Assembly (NCBI RefSeq): GCF_010894405.1
Contig: NZ_JAAIYA010000006.1
Span: 186,001-250,000 of the forward strand
Length of the DNA: 64,000 bases
From: Pyxidicoccus caerfyrddinensis
GTDB taxonomy: Bacteria; Myxococcota; Myxococcia; Myxococcales; Myxococcaceae
Reading direction: 5' to 3'
Below, piece after piece: positions 11,481-19,557 of this stretch. Position 1 is the first letter of the stretch, and every line of letters starts with the position of its first letter. The position numbers were made by a program, and so were the translations under genes. The notes beneath the pieces were generated by a model, which did no database searches, was not told the DNA's origin, and saw nothing but the letters and a program-made list of their open reading frames with translations.

Positions 11481-12518
11481 TCAGAGCTGTTCGTACGAGC
11501 GGTTGCGCAGCATCACCGTGCCGGCGCTCACGCCGTTGCGCCGCGCGATGCAGGAGTCCCCATCTCCCAGGTCCACCGCGCGGTCCACGTGGAAGCGTCC
11601 GGGGCACTCGGCGAGGATGGTGTTCAGCGAGCGCCCATCCCGCGTGCGTGAAAAGCAGGACGCCCCGTCCGGAGCCCAGGCGGCTTCGAACGAGGCGCGA
11701 GCGAGGTCCCAGGCGGAAGAGGACTCGGTGGTCCGCGAGAGCACGCCGAGCGCGTCATACATGTCGATGGTGGTGTACTCCTGCGTATGGCTTCGCCCAT
11801 CGCCGCAGTAGTCCGCGCGGGCCATGCGCGTGCAGGCCTGGTGGAGGTCCGCCAGCGACTTGCCGTTGCGCTGCTCCCACGGCTTGTATCCCCAGGCGAC
11901 GCACTTGCTGATGGCGCCCGTCTCGCATGCCAGCGTCAGCTTTCCGGGCACAGCCTTGCGGTCTCCGTTGGCATCCCAGACGCCCTGCACCGCCATGGCC
12001 CGAGGGTCTGGGATGCGCCCGTCAGGGACGCAGGGGTTCTCCCACTGCTGGGCCACCGGGTTCCAGGCCTCGATGCGGTACCACATCACCTCGGGGGATT
12101 CGTGCGCGGGCTCAGCGCCGCAGATGGCGACCTCCACGGGCCTGCCATCACTGGCGGAACCTTCGAGCACGGTACCCACGAGACCTCGGGTTGAATCCGG
12201 TGAGGCGACGAGGCGACCTCGGAGCAGACGTACGGCCTTCACGAGGGCTTTCTCCAGGCGGAGACGTTCGCTGTTGATGGAGACGAGGACACTGCGCCGC
12301 TCGTCCGTCTTCTGCCCGCCGTCCCAGGAGCGCCGGGTCCCCCACAGGAGCGTGCCGGCGGGGGCGACACTGCGCTCGGAAGTCAGGCCCTGACACCTTC
12401 GCTCGTATCGCTCCGAGGCTGCCTTCGAGCTCCCGGAGGCGGAGGCGGAGGCGGCGAAGGCGGAGGGGGTGAGCAGCAGGCAGACCAGAGTGGGCAGTGA
12501 CAGCTTCAGCGCATTCAT
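11481..12518 (-). CDS. ADYC-domain secreted protein (copy 1)
   Basis: The 345-residue protein begins with a clear signal peptide (MNALKLSLPTLVCLLLTPSAFA). It carries the ADYC domain, named for the motif seen here as CTRMARADYCGDG, plus Cys-containing blocks CETGAISKCVAWGYKPW and WDANGDRKAVPGKLTLAC. This family is common in myxobacteria and has no assigned biochemical function. The start at 12518 has AGAGG about 8 bases upstream; the open frame extends further but would hide the signal peptide. It is paralogous along its whole length to the next gene upstream. Each copy has its own promoter-like motif at matching distance. Confidence 0.85.
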   Translation of the reverse strand: MNALKLSLPTLVCLLLTPSAFAASASASGSSKAASERYERRCQGLTSERSVAPAGTLLWGTRRSWDGGQKTDERRSVLVSINSERLRLEKALVKAVRLLRGRLVASPDSTRGLVGTVLEGSASDGRPVEVAICGAEPAHESPEVMWYRIEAWNPVAQQWENPCVPDGRIPDPRAMAVQGVWDANGDRKAVPGKLTLACETGAISKCVAWGYKPWEQRNGKSLADLHQACTRMARADYCGDGRSHTQEYTTIDMYDALGVLSRTTESSSAWDLARASFEAAWAPDGASCFSRTRDGRSLNTILAECPGRFHVDRAVDLGDGDSCIARRNGVSAGTVMLRNRSYEQL

Positions 12519-12586
12519 TGAGAAACCTCTCGTGGGTGGGGCGGCCGACATGTGGGCCGGCGCCTTCTCAGTTGAGGAGCGGCTGA

Positions 12587-12610
12587 GACTGTGAGTTATG
12601 CAGGAATTCC
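12587..12610 (-). promoter_or_regulatory. Candidate ECF-type promoter of ADYC copy 1
   Basis: Read on the minus strand this is GGAATTCCTGCATAACTC followed by ACAGTC. A motif with the same core (GAATTCCTGCATA, CTC, GTC) and identical internal spacing precedes ADYC copy 2. The GTC lies 69 bases before the start codon here and 70 bases before it there. GGAAT plus GTC resembles ECF sigma -35 and -10 elements with a 15-base spacer; that reading is an inference. Confidence 0.5.
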
Positions 12611-12695
12611 TACCGGCCCCGTGGCACGGCGGAACTGTTCGGGAATGCCCCACCGCGGGCCCTATGGGGCCGGTGTGGCCAGATACAAAATGAAC

Positions 12696-12725
12696 GTGGA
12701 CCCGCGGGTTGCCTCGCGGGTCCAC
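12696..12725 (-). terminator. Hairpin terminator after ADYC copy 2
   Basis: GTGGACCCGCG and CGCGGGTCCAC form a perfect 11-bp stem with an 8-base loop, 26 bases beyond the stop of the minus-strand gene ending at 12751. On that strand the stem is followed by a modestly U-rich TTCATTTTG. It separates the two ADYC copies, which fits separate transcripts. Confidence 0.7.
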
Positions 12726-12750
12726 GCAATGCGCTCTCAGTGGTTGTGAT

Positions 12751-13815
12751 TCAGAGAGGTCCGTACGAGCGGTTGCGCAGCAGCGCCGTCGTGGGGCTCA
12801 CGTCCCCGCGATGCACCGTGCAGCGGTCGTCGTCACCGGGGGCCGCCGTCGCGCTCGTGCTGAAGCGGCCGGGGCACTCCGTCATGATGCTCTCCAGCGA
12901 CTGTCCATACCGGGTGCGCGCCAGGCAGGTCGCACCATCGGGCGCCCAGGCGGCCTCGAACGACGCGAGCGACGGGTCCCAGCTCTCCGAGGACTTCTGC
13001 GTCAGCTTGAGCATCCCGAAGCTGTCGTACATGTCGATGGACGTGCCGTCCCATGTGTGGCTCTGGCCGTTGCCGCAGTAGTCCGCGCGCGCCATGCGAG
13101 TGCAGGCCTGGTGCAGGTCGGCCAGCGACTTCCCGTCGCGCTCGGCCCACGGCTTGTACCCCCAGTCGACGCACTTGCTGATGGCGCCGGTCTCGCACGC
13201 CAGCGTCAGCTTTCCCGGCGCAGCATGGTGCGCTCCCGTGGCATCCCAGAGACCACTCACCGCCAGCGCTCGAGGCGACGGCTTGCTGGTGTTGCCCTGG
13301 CACGGGTTCTCCCACTCCTGTGCCACCGGGTTCCAGGCCTGGATGCGGTACCAATCCACCGAAGGGTCGTCGGCGGGCTCAGTGCCGCAGATGGCGACCT
13401 CCACCGGATTGCCGTCGCTGTTCGTGCCCTGGAGCACCATGCCGACGATGCTCCGGGTGGCATCCGGCCAGGCCACCAGGCGCCCTTCCTGGAGCCGCAC
13501 CGCCGTCACTCCGTCGGGGGCCTTCCGCAGGGTCTCCCCGTCGACGGAGGTGAGCACGCTGCGCCGCTCGTTCAGTTCCTGCTCGGAGTCCCAGGCGCGC
13601 TTCGCGCCCCACAGCGACACGCCCTGGACCCGGACGTCTCGCTGGGGCGCCTCGCTCTGGCACCGGAGCGCGTACCGCTCGGCGACCGCGCTCGCGGTGC
13701 TGGCGCGGGCTGGACGGGCCTTGGATGCGGGGCTGCGCGCCGGGGCAGCAGCGAACACCGGCGGCGTGAGCATCAGGCATACGGAGGTGAGCAGGGACTT
13801 CTTCAGGGCTTTCAT
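12751..13815 (-). CDS. ADYC-domain secreted protein (copy 2)
   Basis: The 354-residue paralogue of the neighbouring gene has a signal peptide (about 1-23), an Ala/Pro/Ser-rich linker, and then the same blocks: WYRIQAWNPVAQEWENPC, CETGAISKCVDWGYKPW, CTRMARADYCGNG, and CPGRF near the end. It is about as long as copy 1 and clearly a tandem duplicate that has diverged. It should be secreted or periplasmic, probably disulfide-bonded judging by its many Cys, with unknown function. GGAGAGG lies just ahead of the ATG at 13815. It is flanked by its own promoter-like motif and a strong terminator hairpin. Confidence 0.85.
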   Translation of the reverse strand: MKALKKSLLTSVCLMLTPPVFAAAPARSPASKARPARASTASAVAERYALRCQSEAPQRDVRVQGVSLWGAKRAWDSEQELNERRSVLTSVDGETLRKAPDGVTAVRLQEGRLVAWPDATRSIVGMVLQGTNSDGNPVEVAICGTEPADDPSVDWYRIQAWNPVAQEWENPCQGNTSKPSPRALAVSGLWDATGAHHAAPGKLTLACETGAISKCVDWGYKPWAERDGKSLADLHQACTRMARADYCGNGQSHTWDGTSIDMYDSFGMLKLTQKSSESWDPSLASFEAAWAPDGATCLARTRYGQSLESIMTECPGRFSTSATAAPGDDDRCTVHRGDVSPTTALLRNRSYGPL

Positions 13816-13884
13816 CGGCGTACCTCTCCGCTGGGTAGAGGCGGCCGGCTCGTCACCGGCGCCTTCAATGGAAGGAGCCCGTGG

Positions 13885-13908
13885 GACGGAGAGCTATGCA
13901 GGAATTCG
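13885..13908 (-). promoter_or_regulatory. Candidate ECF-type promoter of ADYC copy 2
   Basis: On the minus strand it reads CGAATTCCTGCATAGCTC followed by TCCGTC, matching the element before copy 1 in core and spacing. It lies in the 101-base gap between the kinase stop and the ADYC start. Conservation between the two non-coding copies, while flanking bases differ, supports a functional site. Confidence 0.5.
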
Positions 13909-13916
13909 GATAGGGC

Positions 13917-16900
13917 CTACCGCGGCGGAAGCGAGGCGCAGAGGCGTGCCCCCGTCAGCGGGTCGCCCTGCTTTTCGTCGCCCGTGCTGCGGTTGGCCAC
14001 ACGCGCGGTGTCGGAGTCCTGGTACCAGGCGCCGCTCTTCAGGACGATGTGTCCCAGGTCCATCGTCACGGGCCGGGTGAGCTCGAAGACGTTGCCCGTC
14101 GTGTCCATGAGTCCGAAGGGGCTCGCTGACGCCGGATGCGCGCCCACCTCATCGGGGCCGAAGGCCGAGGGCACACGGCCATAGGTCAGGTCGAAGTTGG
14201 CGTCGTCGGGCTGCAGACTGTCGCCGTGGGGGTAGGTGCGGCCGTCGGCGCCGCGAGCGGCGTACTCCCACTCCTGGTCACTGCACAGGCGCGCGTCTGG
14301 AAGTCTTCCCGAGTCCGACAGCCAGAAGAAGAAGCCTGCGAGCTCCTTGGCGGAGACTCCGGCCAGGGGGAAGTTGCGCCAGTCCGCAGATTGTCGTTTC
14401 TCCCGCCCCGTGTACTGGATCAGCTCGCCCTCACGGGCGGAGTAGACATGCTCGCTCGAGAGGCGCAGGGAGAACGTCCAGCCCGTGGCGGGCTCGTACT
14501 TCAGCGAGACGGCCTTGCTGCCGCTGTTGGTGAGCGGAGCCGCGAGGAGGTGCCTCGCCCTGGCTTTGGGCTTGAGGGACTTCAGGTAGGCCAACCAGTC
14601 GCCGAACGTCACCTCGTTGCGCCCGATGAAGAATCCCTTCTCGAGGCAGCGCTGGTGGAGAGGCGATGCGCGCTGGAACGTCCGCATCGGTTCGACGTCG
14701 GCGCTACCCAGCAGGAAGCACCCCGGCGGCACATACACATAGCCCTCAGGCACGGAGGTCAGTAGCGGGAGTTGGACCTTCGCGTGTTCCTTGCGCCTGA
14801 GGAACACCGGCATGTCGACCGGAGCGTAGCCCTGCCGGGTGATGCGCAGGAGATATGAGCCCGCGGACAGACGCCCGGCGGAGATGGGAGTCGTGCCAAG
14901 CACCGGCTCGGGAGTGAGGCGGCGCGTGCCGTCGTCGTTCTTCACATAGCGTCGTACTTCAACGCGCGCGCCCGGAGGCTCGGTCTCCACATCGATTTCA
15001 GCCGAAGCGTTGAGGTTGTACATCCAGCTGCCCTGGTCCATCTCATCCAGCTCCGCCACCAGCCGCACAAGTTTCTCCCGCAGCTCGTCGGCTGGCTCTT
15101 CCAGGTGGAAGTCCTCGGCGAGCAGCATCCGCTCGTAGACGGCCTCCGCGAGGAGCTGGCGCGCGCCTTCGTGACTCCGCTGGCGCTCGAGCGCCTTCTC
15201 CATCTCGGTGTTGGCACTGGCGAAGGCCCGGTCGGCCTCCTTGCGAAGGTTGCGCGCACGTTCCCAGAGCCTGTCGGGACGATGCCAGAGCTCCTGGTCC
15301 TTCGTGCCAGGTTGAGTGCGTTGGCCATTGTAGAGCGGGAGCGCCTGCTCTCGGTGCTCCCGGGCCTTCTTCGCGAGGTCACGAGCGACCGAGAGTTGTT
15401 TGTTGGCCTTTGCGAGCTGGTCCTCGATGAACCGCGCATCCTCCAGCGCTTCATGCAGCCGAAGCCCGGCATACACAGCCACGAGCGCGAGCCCCACCCC
15501 GAGCGCGACGAAGGACCGCCACCACCGCTGCAGCCGCAACGCCCGCTGCGACGCGGAGAGGAACGCCCGCTCGCGGGTCCCCAGCGTGGTCGGATCCAAC
15601 GGGCGCGCCTCGTCGATGTGCCGCTGCCCCCACAGTGCCTCCGGTGCACGCGACAGCCGCTCCCACTCGGCGCTGGCCGCCTCCACGCGCTCGCGCACCG
15701 CGCGCTGGCCGATGTCCCGGTCCCTCCAACTGCGCAGCGTGCCCCAGCTCTCAATCAGGGAGTCGTGCGCAATCACGTACCGCGCGACCCCGCCCACGGT
15801 ATGCGCGTGCAGCAGCCGTCCTTCCGTGAGCGCTCGCAGCGCCGCGCGCGGCGCTTCATCCTGGGTCGTCAGCAGCTCCTCCTCGCCCAGCTCGATGCGC
15901 GTCCCTTCCTCCGTCACCAGGTGCAGCATCAGCCGGCGCGCCGCCTGCTTCTCCACAGGGGTCAACCACGCGAGCACCCCATCCGCGTGCCGCGAGAGCG
16001 CTCCGGCCACGCCGCCCATCTCCTCCAGCGCCTCCTGTGTAATCCGGCTGTGCGCCGGGTTGCGCTGCTCCCACAGCTCGGCGAGCGCGAACTGGAGGAG
16101 CGGCAGGCTGCCCTCTCCGTGCTCCATGGACTTCACGAGCGTCTGAACCAGCTCCTCGGACTCGAAGGCCACGCCCCGGCTGCGCGCCGGACCGACGATG
16201 GCCTCGCGCACGCCCGCGGGTGTCATCGGGCGAAGGATGTAGAGGGCGCGCTCGGCCTCTTCCCCCAGGCCCGGCAGCGTGCAGATGCCCGTCAGGAAGT
16301 CGCCTCGCACCGACATCAGCACGCGGACCCCGGGACAGGGCAGGGTCAGCTCTCCCAACAGCTGCGCGAAGCGCGAGGCCTGCAAGGGCTCGGACTGGGT
16401 GAGCAGCTCTTCGAGCTGGTCGATGAAGATGATGAGCCCGCGCCGCCCCTGGTGCGCCTTGCGCAAGGCCGGCCCCAGCCAGCCGTCCACCCCCGTGAGC
16501 GCGAGGACGACGTCCGCCTCCTTCATCTCCAGCCTTGGCGCCAGCGCCGCCGCCAGCGCCTGCAGCGGCCGGGGCCCCGGCCACAGCGTCACCGTGGCCA
16601 TGTCCCGGTTCGCGTCCAGCTCCCCCGCCGCCGCCCGGGGCAGCACTCCCGCCCGGCACAGCGAGGACTTGCCCACCCCCGAATCCCCAGCGACGAGGAC
16701 CATCGGCTGCAAGCGCAGCCGCTCGATGACGGCGCGGATGTCCGCGTCACGTCCGAAGAACAGCGCGCGGTGCTCCGCCTCGAAGGGCGCCAGGCCCCGG
16801 TACGGATTGCCCGCCGCGAGCGGCGTCGCCGCGTGCAGCTGCTCCAGCCGCTCCAGCGCCTCGCGGACGAGCTCGGCCGACGCGGGCCGCTCGGCGGCGT

Positions 16901-17969
16901 CGGGCGCGAGGCAGTGCTGGATGAGCGTGGCGAGCTCCGCGTCCATCTCCGGCGGGAGCGGTGGTGGCCCGCTCACCGTTTCCGTGACCACCGTGCCCTG
17001 GGGGCCGCTGGACAGCACTCGCGCGGAGGCTCCCGGCGGCACTCTGCCCGTGCACAGCTCGTACAGCGTGACGCCCAGCGAGTAGAGGTCGCTCTGCGGA
17101 GACGCGGGCTCGCCCCGGAACAACTCCGGCGCCATGTAGCGCGGCGTGCCCGCGTGCGCCTTCGAGCGCGTGGACGGCGCGAACGTATTCAGGTCGAAGT
17201 ACTCGGCCAGCCCGAAGTCCAGCAGCTTCACCACACCGTCATCCGTGACGAGCGCGTTGGACGGCTTCAGGTCGCGGTGCAGCACCCCCTGCCGGTGCGC
17301 CGCCGCGAGCCCGCGCGCCAGGCCGAGCCCCAGCGTCAGCACGCGCCGCCACGGCAACGGCAGAGGCAGGTGCGCGAGGCTCCTGCCGAGGACGTACTCG
17401 GAGACGATGTACGGGTGTCCTCCCGCCGTGCCGACGCGGAACACCGTGACGACGTTGGGATGCTGCAGGCGGGCAATGGCCCGCGCCTCCGTCTCGAAGT
17501 GCGCGCGGACCCGGGGCCTGGGCTGCGAAGAGGCGATGAACTTCACCGCGACGCGCCGGTCCAGCGAAGTGTCCTTCGCCAGGTACACGACGCCCATGCC
17601 GCCGCGCCCCAGCATCGGCCCGAGCTGGAACTCGTCGAACTCCGCGGGCGGCGTCCAGGGGCCCGGAGGTGCCACCACGGCTTCGGGTTCGGGCTCGGGC
17701 TGCGGCGCCGGCACAACGCCGGGCAGTGTCTGGGTATGGTCCTCCGGGCGGACATGCGACACCTCGGGGGTCGCGGTAGCCGGGGCCACTCCGCCCCGGG
17801 CGAGGGCGACCATGAGCGTCCGGCAAGGGTCGCACCCGGCTGCGTGGTGATGGACGCGGGTCAGCATGTCCGCGGACAGCCGGCCCTCCATCAGTTCGAC
17901 CAGGAGCTCGTCTGACAGACATGGGAGGACGGCCACCCCCGCTTCACTGGCCGCGTTTGACGAAGTCAT
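13917..17969 (-). CDS. Anti-sigma-type zinc motif / Ser-Thr kinase / STAND NTPase / PEGA / formylglycine-enzyme-like fusion
   Basis: The 1350-residue product combines several modules. Residues about 20-60 carry a zinc-finger anti-sigma signature (H42-x3-C46-x2-C49). Residues about 112-375 are a complete Hanks kinase (GRGGMGVVYL, AVKF, HRDLKPSN, DFGLAE, APE). From about 388 a STAND-type NTPase follows (FFGRDADI; Walker A GDSGVGKSS at 428-436; IIFIDQLEELL). A transmembrane helix lies near 820-840, then a coiled coil, a PEGA domain, and a C-terminal SUMF1-like domain (CFLLGS, GRNEVTFGDW, WEYAARGADG). The gene is divergent from a sigma factor gene 88 bases away, which suggests a kinase that holds or controls that sigma. 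The start was set at 17969; an upstream ATG at 18029 would overlap the divergent gene's leader. Confidence 0.88.
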   Translation of the reverse strand: MTSSNAASEAGVAVLPCLSDELLVELMEGRLSADMLTRVHHHAAGCDPCRTLMVALARGGVAPATATPEVSHVRPEDHTQTLPGVVPAPQPEPEPEAVVAPPGPWTPPAEFDEFQLGPMLGRGGMGVVYLAKDTSLDRRVAVKFIASSQPRPRVRAHFETEARAIARLQHPNVVTVFRVGTAGGHPYIVSEYVLGRSLAHLPLPLPWRRVLTLGLGLARGLAAAHRQGVLHRDLKPSNALVTDDGVVKLLDFGLAEYFDLNTFAPSTRSKAHAGTPRYMAPELFRGEPASPQSDLYSLGVTLYELCTGRVPPGASARVLSSGPQGTVVTETVSGPPPLPPEMDAELATLIQHCLAPDAAERPASAELVREALERLEQLHAATPLAAGNPYRGLAPFEAEHRALFFGRDADIRAVIERLRLQPMVLVAGDSGVGKSSLCRAGVLPRAAAGELDANRDMATVTLWPGPRPLQALAAALAPRLEMKEADVVLALTGVDGWLGPALRKAHQGRRGLIIFIDQLEELLTQSEPLQASRFAQLLGELTLPCPGVRVLMSVRGDFLTGICTLPGLGEEAERALYILRPMTPAGVREAIVGPARSRGVAFESEELVQTLVKSMEHGEGSLPLLQFALAELWEQRNPAHSRITQEALEEMGGVAGALSRHADGVLAWLTPVEKQAARRLMLHLVTEEGTRIELGEEELLTTQDEAPRAALRALTEGRLLHAHTVGGVARYVIAHDSLIESWGTLRSWRDRDIGQRAVRERVEAASAEWERLSRAPEALWGQRHIDEARPLDPTTLGTRERAFLSASQRALRLQRWWRSFVALGVGLALVAVYAGLRLHEALEDARFIEDQLAKANKQLSVARDLAKKAREHREQALPLYNGQRTQPGTKDQELWHRPDRLWERARNLRKEADRAFASANTEMEKALERQRSHEGARQLLAEAVYERMLLAEDFHLEEPADELREKLVRLVAELDEMDQGSWMYNLNASAEIDVETEPPGARVEVRRYVKNDDGTRRLTPEPVLGTTPISAGRLSAGSYLLRITRQGYAPVDMPVFLRRKEHAKVQLPLLTSVPEGYVYVPPGCFLLGSADVEPMRTFQRASPLHQRCLEKGFFIGRNEVTFGDWLAYLKSLKPKARARHLLAAPLTNSGSKAVSLKYEPATGWTFSLRLSSEHVYSAREGELIQYTGREKRQSADWRNFPLAGVSAKELAGFFFWLSDSGRLPDARLCSDQEWEYAARGADGRTYPHGDSLQPDDANFDLTYGRVPSAFGPDEVGAHPASASPFGLMDTTGNVFELTRPVTMDLGHIVLKSGAWYQDSDTARVANRSTGDEKQGDPLTGARLCASLPPR

Positions 17970-17979
17970 GGTGATTGGT

Positions 17980-17992
17980 GCGAGAGTCTCGC
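17980..17992. promoter_or_regulatory. Palindrome in divergent kinase-sigma intergenic region
   Basis: GCGAGA-G-TCTCGC is a perfect 6-bp-arm inverted repeat in the 88-base gap between the divergent kinase (start 17969) and sigma factor (start 18058) genes. It is a possible operator or autoregulatory site; no -35 or -10 box is clear. Confidence 0.3.
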
Positions 17993-18057
17993 AAATAGGC
18001 TGACGGAGTTTCAACACCCCCTCCTCCATGACTGGAGTGCGAGGGGATGGGGCTCAC

Positions 18058-18996
18058 ATGGCAGACGTGCCGGAACTGGTTGCAACACTTCTCACCCACG
18101 CCCGGGTGCGTTTGACACCACCCGGGGATGCCGCCGCGCTCGAAAGCCTTCTCAGCCGCGCGTGGGAGGCCGCGCGCTCGCAGTGGAATCCCGTGGAGCT
18201 TCCCGCCGGCCTCTTCGTGCGCCACCTCGCCGAGCGCCTGCCCGAGGCGAGTCCCGGCAGCTCCATCGAAGCGCTCCTCGAGCCGCTGTCCCTGTCAGAG
18301 CTCTACCTCACCTGCGCATGCGCGCGGGGCCTTCCCGCCGCGGCGGAGGTCTTCGAGCAGCATTACCTGGCGAAGCTGCCCGCGCTGCTCGCCTACCTGA
18401 AGCAGCCCGCGGCGTTGGTCGATGATGTCTGTCAATTGGCGCGGGTGAGGCTCCTGCTCCGCACGCCGGAGAGCGAGCCGCGAATCAATGACTATACGGG
18501 CCGGGGCGCGCTGCTGAGCTGGGTGCGCGTCACCGCCGTGCGCATCGCCCTCAAGCTCCAGGCCGCCGACAAGCCCGCGCCCGACGAGGACATGGCCGAC
18601 GTGCTCGACGCGCTCCCCGCGCCGGGCGTCGACGCGGAACTGGACCTCATCAAGCAGCGCCACCAGTCGGAGCTGCGCCAGGCCCTCCGCGAGGCCTTCT
18701 CCACGCTGTCTCCCGACGAGCGGCACCTGCTCCGGCTCTACTTCGTCGACCGGCTGTCCACCACCGAGCTGGGCGCGCTGCTGCGAGTCAATCAGTCCAC
18801 CATCTCCCGCTGGGTGAAGAGCGCGCGGCAGAGCATCTACGAGGAGACGCGGCGCCGCCTCCAGGCCCGGCTCAACCTCTCCGCGGGCGGCTTCCAGAGC
18901 TTCCTGTCCGTGCTCGACAGCCAGCTCGACGTGAGCCTCAGCCAGCTCTTCGGCGAGGAGGACCGGCGGCCCGGCGACTCCGTGATGAAACGATGA
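18058..18996 (+). CDS. Sigma-70 family RNA polymerase factor (Myxococcales-type)
   Basis: The 312-residue product has a long N-terminal part, a region-2-like segment (about 100-165) and a clear region 4: TLSPDERHLLRLYFVDRLST, then a helix-turn-helix ELGALLRVNQSTISRWVKSA. After region 4 it has an unusual 60-residue tail ending FQSFLSVLDSQLDVSLSQLF, as in the Myxococcales-specific sigma family that accompanies large Ser/Thr kinases. It should direct RNA polymerase to a special regulon. ATG 18058 was chosen over 18028 because GAGGGGA lies ahead of it. It is divergent from the zinc-motif kinase, its likely regulator. Confidence 0.87.
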   Translation: MADVPELVATLLTHARVRLTPPGDAAALESLLSRAWEAARSQWNPVELPAGLFVRHLAERLPEASPGSSIEALLEPLSLSELYLTCACARGLPAAAEVFEQHYLAKLPALLAYLKQPAALVDDVCQLARVRLLLRTPESEPRINDYTGRGALLSWVRVTAVRIALKLQAADKPAPDEDMADVLDALPAPGVDAELDLIKQRHQSELRQALREAFSTLSPDERHLLRLYFVDRLSTTELGALLRVNQSTISRWVKSARQSIYEETRRRLQARLNLSAGGFQSFLSVLDSQLDVSLSQLFGEEDRRPGDSVMKR

Positions 18997-19077
18997 TGGA
19001 GCGCTGAGCCCGCCGTGCGGTGGGGAAGAGGGCACCCGTGGAACAAGGACTCATTCCGATGACGGAGGTCCTCCCGG

Positions 19078-19557
19078 ATGATGCCCTCGCTCCGAAACGC
19101 CCTGCTGTGTGTGCTCTTCCTGCTCGCCCCGTCCGCCCGGGCGGATGATGGCTTCGGCATCATCATGGGCACGGTGCTCTACGCGCAGGACGAGGGGACG
19201 CTCTCGGACGTCGTCGTCACCATCACCTCGCCGGCACTCATGGGCGAGCGGACCACCGTCACCGGGGACGATGGCCTCTACTGGTTCCCCCAGCTGCCGC
19301 CGGGCAGCTACATCCTCCGCTTCGAGCGCGAGGAGCTCCAGCCCTCCGTGCAGTACGTCGTGGTGCGGCTCAACCAGACGTACCGGATGAACGTGGTGCT
19401 GTTACCGGACGGCGTCTCGGAGTGCTTCATCATCCCCGCTGGCTCCACGAGCGTCCCCTGGGGCGCTCGTCCGAGCAGCATCAACCGCCGCACGGACCGC
19501 CTCGAGGCGGTGGCTCCCGTGCGGCGAGTCGAGTCGCGGCAAGAGGCTCCGCGCTAG
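19078..19557 (+). CDS. Secreted CarboxypepD-regulatory-like (beta-sandwich) protein
   Basis: The 159-residue product has a signal peptide ending about PSARA (residue 21), then one carboxypeptidase-regulatory-like domain: GTVLYAQDEGTLSDVVVTI, TTVTGDDGLYWFPQLPPGSY, LRFEREEL. This fold is often the N-terminal domain of TonB-dependent receptors, but here it stands alone with a short basic tail. It may bind peptidoglycan, sugar or protein partners in the periplasm; the function is unknown. GGAGG lies 15 bases upstream. Its TAG stop overlaps the stop of the convergent gene (19554-19557), so no terminator fits between them. Confidence 0.78.
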   Translation: MMPSLRNALLCVLFLLAPSARADDGFGIIMGTVLYAQDEGTLSDVVVTITSPALMGERTTVTGDDGLYWFPQLPPGSYILRFEREELQPSVQYVVVRLNQTYRMNVVLLPDGVSECFIIPAGSTSVPWGARPSSINRRTDRLEAVAPVRRVESRQEAPR

